From Luteipulveratus flavus (GTDB taxonomy: Bacteria; Actinomycetota; Actinomycetes; Actinomycetales; Dermatophilaceae): a stretch of DNA of 64,000 bases. Shown here in pieces: positions 58,588-64,000 of this stretch. The stretch is from NCBI RefSeq assembly GCF_029439465.1, contig NZ_JAROAV010000021.1, forward strand, positions 1 to 64,000, in the 5' to 3' direction. Each line of letters starts with the position of its first letter. The first letter of the stretch is position 1. The notes beneath the pieces were generated by a model, which was not told the origin of the DNA, searched no databases, and worked only from the letters and a program-made list of their open reading frames with translations. A program made the translations under genes and the position numbers.

Positions 58588-60666
58588 ATGACGGTCACGA
58601 CGACCGTGCCCGCATCGGGCGGGCTACGCATGTCGCTCGCGGATGTCGCGCGGCTGACCCAGGTGCAGCGCGCCGTCGTCACGATGTGGCGCAAGCGCAC
58701 CAACCGTGCCGGCGTCGCCTTCCCGGAGCCGGTCGGGACCCGCTCGGGTCACGCGGAGTTCGACGCCTTCGAGGTGGCCCGCTGGCTGGAGGCCACCGGC
58801 CTCGGCAACAACCCGGACGCACCCGCCGACGTCGTCGCCCACGCCCGTCCGTCCGAGGCGATGGCTGCGTCTGCGTCGTACGACGTCGTCACCGCGCTTC
58901 TGGCCCTCGCAGCGGCGTCCCACGAGCAGCTCGCCGGCCTGGACCGCGACGAGGTGCTCGACCTGGCCGAGGACGTCGACGCCGACGACGCGTTCCTGCT
59001 GACGGAGGCCGAGGCGTTGCCGCAGGACTGCTCGGCGCTGCTGGCGTACGTCGACCGGCTGGCCGACGCGGCGTACTCACCGGAGCGCGCGCTGGACCTG
59101 GTCACCGAGCAGCACCGTCGCCTGTCGGGTGGCGCCGCACGCCGGCACGCGCTGCGGTCCGAGGCGCGAGAGCTGGTCTCCCGTACGGCGTGTGCCGTCG
59201 CCGAGGCGCTGGACCTCTCGTCGTGGGCGTTCGTCGACCCGACGCGCGGCGGTTGCGACCTGCTACTCGCGACGGCGCTGGCCGCTCGGGACGCGCAGCC
59301 GGTGACCGTGCTGACGGGGGAGTACGCGTCGGTCGAGGCGCGCCGCGCCCGTCGTCGGCTGCGAGCACACGACCTCGCCCACGAGCCGTGCGCGGTGCAG
59401 GACGGTGTCGTACTGATCGATCGGCCGGCGGTCGTGGTGGCGCATCTGCCCGACCCGGCGCGGCCCGGCATGGCCGTCGGCGAGATCCTGCGCGAGGTCG
59501 ACGAGCTCACGCTCCAGATGGGTGCGGAGCAGTGGGCGTTGGTGCTCGCACCCGCGAGCGCGCTGTCGGACCGGTTGCGTTCGGACGCCGACGAGCGGGC
59601 GCGGGACGCGATCATGCGCGACGGCCGCCTGCGGATGGTCCTGCGCCTTCCGGCGGGCATGGCGACGCACCTGGGGCAGCAGCAGCTGACGCTGTGGTTG
59701 CTCGGCCCGGCGCACCCGGACGTGCCGCCGAGCGAGCGGCGCACGGTCCTCGGCGACCTGACCGGCGTCGAGCTGACCGAGGCGGTGTACGACGAGGTGG
59801 CCACGGACGCCGTGGCGGCCCTGGCGCCGCCCCGGCTGGCGGCGGCGCACCGGTGGCACCACGGCAGCACGGTGCTCACGTCGCGGCTGGTTCGGCAGCG
59901 CGGGGGCCTGATGACGTTCGCGACGGCGGAACCCGTTGACAGCCGTACGGACTCGGCGGCCGCCGTCCTCGCGATCGACGGACTGCGTACGGCGCTCGAC
60001 GTCGGTGCGGCCTGGACGCTCGGCGCGGGCGAGGAGGGGCGCCGGCAGACCGTGACGGTGCAGCACGCCCAGGAGATCGGCGCGCTGCGCGTCCTGTCGG
60101 GCCATCGCATCCGCGCGCACGACGTCCGGGTCGGTGCGGGCGGCGGTGTCGCGGTGATCGGCCCGGACGAGGTGTCGGGCTCCGCCCGCTGGGGTGAGCG
60201 GCGGATCGACCGGTTCGACCTGGAGGCGACCTACCCTGGCTCCAGACTGACCGAGCCTGGAGACGTGGTCTTCGCGACGAGTGGCCGGGTCGTCGCCCGG
60301 GTCGACCGGCGGGGAGGCAGCGTGGTGCAGGCGCCGGCGCGGGTGATGCGCCTCCGGGCCGTCGAGAAGTGGCGTGGTGCGCTCAGCCCGGACGTCGTCG
60401 CTGCCGACCTGAACGCCCAGCCGCGCGCCGGGAACGCCTACCGCGCCTGGCAGCTGCGGATCGTCTCCCGTGAGGCGACCGCGCCGCTGGCCGACGCCGT
60501 CGCCGACATCGAGGCGATGGCGCAGGAGGCGCAGCGGCGGCTTGCAGACCTGCGGGACCTGCGTACTCGTCTCGTCGACGGCGTCGCCGCCGGCGCCGTG
60601 ACGATGACCGACCAGACCAGAAGCATTGACACACAGCACGATTCGACACAGAGAGCAGGACGCTGA
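58588..60666 (+). CDS. wHTH + degenerate N6-methylase + HsdS-like protein, first gene of type I RM operon
   Basis: 692 residues. The N-terminus (about 14-72) is a MerR-like wHTH: SLADVARLTQVQRAVVTMWR, then FPEPVG and FEVARWLEATGLG. The middle (about 185-400) follows an N6-adenine methylase, but motif I is altered to DPTRGGCDLL (217-226), and the NPPF/Y motif is replaced by HLPD (286-289). It therefore cannot methylate by the usual chemistry. The C-terminus (about 490-680) resembles an HsdS target-recognition half, with a helix pair (MAQEAQRRLADLRDLRTRL). It is 3 bp ahead of hsdM behind GGAGGGAGGG. Confidence 0.75.
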   Translation: MTVTTTVPASGGLRMSLADVARLTQVQRAVVTMWRKRTNRAGVAFPEPVGTRSGHAEFDAFEVARWLEATGLGNNPDAPADVVAHARPSEAMAASASYDVVTALLALAAASHEQLAGLDRDEVLDLAEDVDADDAFLLTEAEALPQDCSALLAYVDRLADAAYSPERALDLVTEQHRRLSGGAARRHALRSEARELVSRTACAVAEALDLSSWAFVDPTRGGCDLLLATALAARDAQPVTVLTGEYASVEARRARRRLRAHDLAHEPCAVQDGVVLIDRPAVVVAHLPDPARPGMAVGEILREVDELTLQMGAEQWALVLAPASALSDRLRSDADERARDAIMRDGRLRMVLRLPAGMATHLGQQQLTLWLLGPAHPDVPPSERRTVLGDLTGVELTEAVYDEVATDAVAALAPPRLAAAHRWHHGSTVLTSRLVRQRGGLMTFATAEPVDSRTDSAAAVLAIDGLRTALDVGAAWTLGAGEEGRRQTVTVQHAQEIGALRVLSGHRIRAHDVRVGAGGGVAVIGPDEVSGSARWGERRIDRFDLEATYPGSRLTEPGDVVFATSGRVVARVDRRGGSVVQAPARVMRLRAVEKWRGALSPDVVAADLNAQPRAGNAYRAWQLRIVSREATAPLADAVADIEAMAQEAQRRLADLRDLRTRLVDGVAAGAVTMTDQTRSIDTQHDSTQRAGR

Positions 60667-60669
60667 CGT

Positions 60670-62325
60670 ATGCCTCCGAAGAAGAAGGTCGACGCCACGG
60701 TGCCGTCGACGATGAAAGAGCTCAAGGACACGCTGTGGAAGGCGGCCGACAAGCTGCGCGGTTCGATGGACGCCTCGCAGTACAAGGACGTGATCCTCGG
60801 CCTGGTCTTCTTGAAGTACGTCTCGGACGCGTTCGAGGAGGCGCGTGGTCAGATCCGTGCGGAGCTGAGCGCGGACGGCTGGTCGGAGGATCAGATAGCG
60901 TCGGTCATCGACGACACGGACGAGTACGTCGGTCGCGGCGTCTTCTGGGTCGGGACGCACGCGCGCTGGACCTACCTCGCGAACCACGCCAAGGGCCTGC
61001 CAGCGACGGCAGGTCAGCCCGCCAAGAGCGTCGGTGACCTGATCGACGACGCGATGGATCTGCTGATGGGGTCGAACCCCTCGCTGAAGGGCACGCTCCC
61101 GCGCCTGTACGGCCGCGACAACGTCGACCAGCGCCGGCTGGGGGAGCTGCTGGACCTGTTCAACAGCGCGCGCTTCACCGGGCACGGCGTCTCCAAGGCG
61201 CGCGACCTGCTGGGCGAGGTGTACGAGTACTTCCTGGAGAAGTTCGCCCGGGCGGAGGGCAAGCGGGGTGGCGAGTTCTACACGCCCGCCGGGGTCGTGC
61301 GGGTGCTGGTGGAGGTGCTGGAGCCCGACCACGGCCGCGTGTACGACCCGTGCTGCGGGTCGGGCGGCATGTTCGTGCAGGCGGAGAAGTTCCTGGAGGC
61401 GCACGGCAAGGACGGCTCCGACATCGCCGTGTACGGGCAGGAGCTCAACGAGCGCACCTGGCGGATGGCGCAGATGAACCTCGCGATCCACGGCATCGAC
61501 ACCCAGGGCCTGGGCAGCCGGTGGGGTGACACGTTCGCCCGCGACATCCACCCGGACGTCAAGGCCGACTTCGTCATGGCGAACCCGCCGTTCAACATCA
61601 AGGACTGGACCCGCAATGAGGAGGACGCGCGCTGGGCGTACGGCACGCCGCCGCGCAACAACGCGAACTACGCGTGGATCCAGCACATCCTGTCCAAGCT
61701 GACGCCGACGGGCACGGCGGGTGTGGTGATGGCGAACGGGTCGATGTCGTCCAACTCCGGTGGTGAGGGCGACATCCGCGCGAACCTCGTGGAGGCGGAC
61801 CTGGTCTCGTGCATGGTCGCCCTGCCGACGCAGCTGTTCCGCTCGACCGGGATCCCCGTCTGTCTGTGGTTCTTCGCCAAGGACAAGAGCAAGGGTGCGG
61901 GCGGGTTGGTGGACCGCAGCGGGCAGATCCTGTTCGTCGACGCCCGCGAGCTCGGCCACATGGTCGACCGCGCCGAGCGTGCGCTGTCCGACGACGACAT
62001 TGCCCGGATCGCCGACACCTACCACGCCTGGCGCGGCACCAATGGCCGGTCGAGTAGGGCCGAGGCGCTAGCCGAGGGCCGTATCGAGACCAAGGACGAG
62101 GAGTACGCCGACGTGCCCGGCTTCTGCCGAAGCGTCACCCTCGCGGAGGTCAAGGAGGCCGGGTACGCCCTGACGCCAGGCCGGTTCGTCGGTGCGGCTG
62201 AGGCCGAGGACGACGGCGAACCGGTCGAGCAGAAGATCGAGCGCCTCACGAAGGATCTGCTGGCGGCCATGGACGAGTCCGCCCGTCTCGACGCCGCCGT
62301 CCGCACCCAGCTCGGGCGGCTCTGA
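60670..62325 (+). CDS. hsdM: Type I restriction-modification methyltransferase subunit HsdM
   Basis: 551 residues. The HsdM N-terminal helical domain (about 15-165) precedes the methylase. The SAM motif DPCCGSGG is at 226-233, after GGEFYTPAGVV (200-210). The catalytic NPPF is at 305-308 in MANPPFNIKDW. These are intact, so it should make N6-methyladenine. It starts 3 bases after the wHTH protein stop and overlaps hsdS (TGATG). Confidence 0.96.
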   Translation: MPPKKKVDATVPSTMKELKDTLWKAADKLRGSMDASQYKDVILGLVFLKYVSDAFEEARGQIRAELSADGWSEDQIASVIDDTDEYVGRGVFWVGTHARWTYLANHAKGLPATAGQPAKSVGDLIDDAMDLLMGSNPSLKGTLPRLYGRDNVDQRRLGELLDLFNSARFTGHGVSKARDLLGEVYEYFLEKFARAEGKRGGEFYTPAGVVRVLVEVLEPDHGRVYDPCCGSGGMFVQAEKFLEAHGKDGSDIAVYGQELNERTWRMAQMNLAIHGIDTQGLGSRWGDTFARDIHPDVKADFVMANPPFNIKDWTRNEEDARWAYGTPPRNNANYAWIQHILSKLTPTGTAGVVMANGSMSSNSGGEGDIRANLVEADLVSCMVALPTQLFRSTGIPVCLWFFAKDKSKGAGGLVDRSGQILFVDARELGHMVDRAERALSDDDIARIADTYHAWRGTNGRSSRAEALAEGRIETKDEEYADVPGFCRSVTLAEVKEAGYALTPGRFVGAAEAEDDGEPVEQKIERLTKDLLAAMDESARLDAAVRTQLGRL

Positions 62326-63581
62326 TGGCGCGAGTGACGACTACCGGCGGTCGAGCGGCGGTCGGCGGTGTTTCGCTCGGCCGGATCGCCATCAGCATCG
62401 GCGAGCCGAACATCAGCACACCGGACGGCTTTCGATGGACCGCGCTGAGCGCCGTCGCGCGCCTGGAAAGCGGACACACGCCGAGTCGGAAGCATGCTCA
62501 CTACTGGGATGGTGATATCCCCTGGGTTGGTGTCCGCGACGCGACCGGCAACCATGGCTTGGTCATTGATGACACCGCACAGCATGTGACACAGGCCGGG
62601 ATCGACAACTCTTCGGCACGAGTCCTTCCTGAGGGCACCGTGTGCCTCTCTCGAACTGCGTCGGTCGGATACGTCGTGACGCTCGGCCGACCGATGGCGA
62701 CGAGCCAAGACTTCGTGAATTGGGTGTGCGGTCCTGATCTGGATCCGCGGTATCTGCACTACGTGCTGATGCTGGAGCAGGAAAGCATCCGTCGATTCGC
62801 GCGAGGAACGACTCACCAGACCATGTACTACCCGGAGGCTAAGGCGCTCCACGCCCTGCTCCCATCGAGGCCACAACAGACCGCAATTGCAGACGTATTG
62901 CGTGCGCTCGACGACAAGATCGCCGCGAACCGCACCGTCATCGACCGGGCCGACGACCTCGCCCGCGTCATGTATGCCTCCGCGTCCGCCGCCTCAGGCG
63001 TGCAGGTGCCGCTGTCGTCCCTGGCGCAGTTCGTCAACGGGAAGGCGTTCACCAAGGACGCCACCGGCACCGGCCGAGTGGTAATCCGGATCGCCGAACT
63101 GAACAGCGGCCTTGGCGGATCGACCGTGCGGAACGACCTTGAGGTGGCGGACCAGCATGTGGCACGCGCCGGTGATCTGCTGTTCGCGTGGTCCGGATCG
63201 CTCACGGTGCACCGCTGGTTCCGTGACGAAGCGATTGTCAATCAGCACATCTTCAAGGTGATCCCTGCTGAGGGTGTCCCGATGTGGGTCGTCAACGGTG
63301 CGGTTCGGTTGAAGCTCAGGGAGTTTCAGGCGATTGCTGCCGACAAGGCGACGACGATGGGTCACATCCAGCGTCGGCACCTGGATGAGCCAGTTGCCGT
63401 ACCGAGTGAGACCGCGCTTGCGTCACTCAGCGACAAGATGACGTCCCTGTGGGAGCGTGCGCTGTCGGCGGAGATGGAGAACGAGCGGTTGGCGGCGACG
63501 CGGGATGCGTTGTTGCCGCTGCTGATGTCAGGCAAGGTCCGCGTCAAGGACGCCGAAGCAACAGTGGGGGAGATGGTGTGA
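62325..63581 (+). CDS. hsdS: Type I restriction-modification specificity subunit HsdS
   Basis: 418 residues with two target-recognition domains (about 35-185 and 230-375), each followed by a conserved helix (IADVLRALDDKIAANRTVIDRADDLA near 188-213; ALASLSDKMTSLWERALSAEMENERLA near 366-392). The two halves read separate parts of a bipartite DNA site. The first TRD (about 62450-62900) is visibly lower in GC and uses more A/T-ending codons than hsdM, as expected for domain exchange by recombination. It overlaps hsdM by one base and is followed by hsdR. Confidence 0.94.
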   Translation: MARVTTTGGRAAVGGVSLGRIAISIGEPNISTPDGFRWTALSAVARLESGHTPSRKHAHYWDGDIPWVGVRDATGNHGLVIDDTAQHVTQAGIDNSSARVLPEGTVCLSRTASVGYVVTLGRPMATSQDFVNWVCGPDLDPRYLHYVLMLEQESIRRFARGTTHQTMYYPEAKALHALLPSRPQQTAIADVLRALDDKIAANRTVIDRADDLARVMYASASAASGVQVPLSSLAQFVNGKAFTKDATGTGRVVIRIAELNSGLGGSTVRNDLEVADQHVARAGDLLFAWSGSLTVHRWFRDEAIVNQHIFKVIPAEGVPMWVVNGAVRLKLREFQAIAADKATTMGHIQRRHLDEPVAVPSETALASLSDKMTSLWERALSAEMENERLAATRDALLPLLMSGKVRVKDAEATVGEMV

Positions 63582-63582
63582 G

Positions 63583-64000
63583 ATGGCACTGACCGCAACA
63601 GGTTTCAGCGAGGCCGACTGGGAGGAGCTCGCGCTCGACACGCTCGGCGAGCTCGGCTGGCAGCCGAAGGAAGGCGCCGCCCTCGCGCCCGGCTCCGGCG
63701 AGCGCGAGTCGTGGGACGACCTGGTCCTGCGCGGCCGGCTGCTGCAGGCGATGCGCGACCTCAACCCCGGCGTACCCGAGCAGTACCTCCAGCAGACGAT
63801 GGCCGACATCCTCGCCCCGAAGAGCCAGGACGCCATCACCGAGAACCACCGCGTCCACGACCTGCTGGTCGGCGGCTACCGGGGCACGACGTACGTCGAC
63901 CACGACGGTGTCGAGCAGCACCCGACGATCCACCTGATGAGCACCGACCCGGACCGCAACGACTGGGTCGCCGCCCACCAGGTGACGATCCGCGACCGGG
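63583..64000 (+). CDS. hsdR: Type I restriction endonuclease subunit HsdR, 5' part
   Basis: The first 139 codons of HsdR; the gene leaves the window. SEADWEELALDTLGELGWQ, then ESWDDLVLRGRLLQAMRDLNPGVP, and YLQQTMADILAPKSQDAITEN (about 66-86) are the typical N-terminal nuclease-domain segments. The D-x(n)-E-x-K site and the helicase motors lie beyond the edge. The ATG is 1 base after the hsdS stop, so this is the fourth gene of the operon. Activity cannot be judged from this part. Confidence 0.93.
   Translation, partial: MALTATGFSEADWEELALDTLGELGWQPKEGAALAPGSGERESWDDLVLRGRLLQAMRDLNPGVPEQYLQQTMADILAPKSQDAITENHRVHDLLVGGYRGTTYVDHDGVEQHPTIHLMSTDPDRNDWVAAHQVTIRDR

Overview
This window is a high-GC chromosome segment from an actinomycete. 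The evidence is dense codon-biased GC-rich coding on both strands, GTG and TTG starts, DUF222-HNH and DUF3039 proteins, a DinB/mycothiol-dependent-type enzyme, a tuberculostearic-acid (10-methyl fatty acid) gene pair, and a near-match to the mycobacterial-type LexA box. The gene set looks like Nocardioidaceae/Propionibacteriales, but that is an impression; the phylum is the secure call.

Bases 1-30 kb are mostly housekeeping. They hold a 5'-truncated gene, a hydrolase relic, prfB, two exported proteins, a MarR/DinB divergent pair, and the divisome block ftsE-ftsX-M23 endopeptidase. A DUF2079 membrane protein follows. The order is then broken at 9.25-12.65 kb by an accessory insert: an IS481-type transposase relic, an MFS exporter, an FMN reductase and a divergent TetR. 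Housekeeping resumes with smpB, a DUF2207 protein, a small biotin carrier, a QacA-type MFS pump with its TetR regulator, tmsA-tmsB, the tmRNA gene ssrA (tag ANSKRTDFALAA), SIMPL and small membrane proteins, ACT-malic enzyme, a DEAD-box helicase with long RGG-like tails, YqgE/AlgH, DUF3039, a secreted M43-type metalloprotease and an SF2 helicase.

Bases 30-43 kb mix small regulator/enzyme pairs: NmrA-DUF1772 opposite AraC, P1 peptidase opposite IclR, and Lrp-MmcQ opposite hppD. They are followed by a signalling operon of two RsbV-like STAS proteins flanking a 1303-residue hybrid kinase/receiver/PP2C/RsbW protein. This is a complete partner-switching module with kinase and phosphatase in one chain.

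Bases 43.1-54.8 kb form a catabolic gene cluster. Rightward are an MHS transporter and an aldehyde dehydrogenase. Leftward are an Asp/Glu-racemase-like protein, a metal-ligand-poor M24 (ectoine-hydrolase-like) protein, an aminotransferase, a second racemase-like protein, a GntR/FCD regulator and an APH-fold kinase. Rightward again are a D-2-hydroxyacid dehydrogenase, an amidase and a DUF3830 protein. Near-identical ATTGT(C/T)GACAAT palindromes sit at both outward promoters, so one GntR regulon is likely. The parts resemble ectoine utilisation, but EutB, EutC and EutE are missing, so the substrate is unknown.

Bases 55-64 kb are accessory and defence-like: an HNH protein under an SOS-like box, an EcsC protein, a small zinc-ribbon protein and an exported protein. 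Then comes a type I restriction-modification operon whose first gene is not a standard Hsd subunit. It encodes a MerR-like wHTH, a catalytically degenerate methylase domain and an HsdS-like C-terminus, followed by hsdM, hsdS and a truncated hsdR that runs off the window. Apart from tmRNA, I saw no rRNA, tRNA or CRISPR array.
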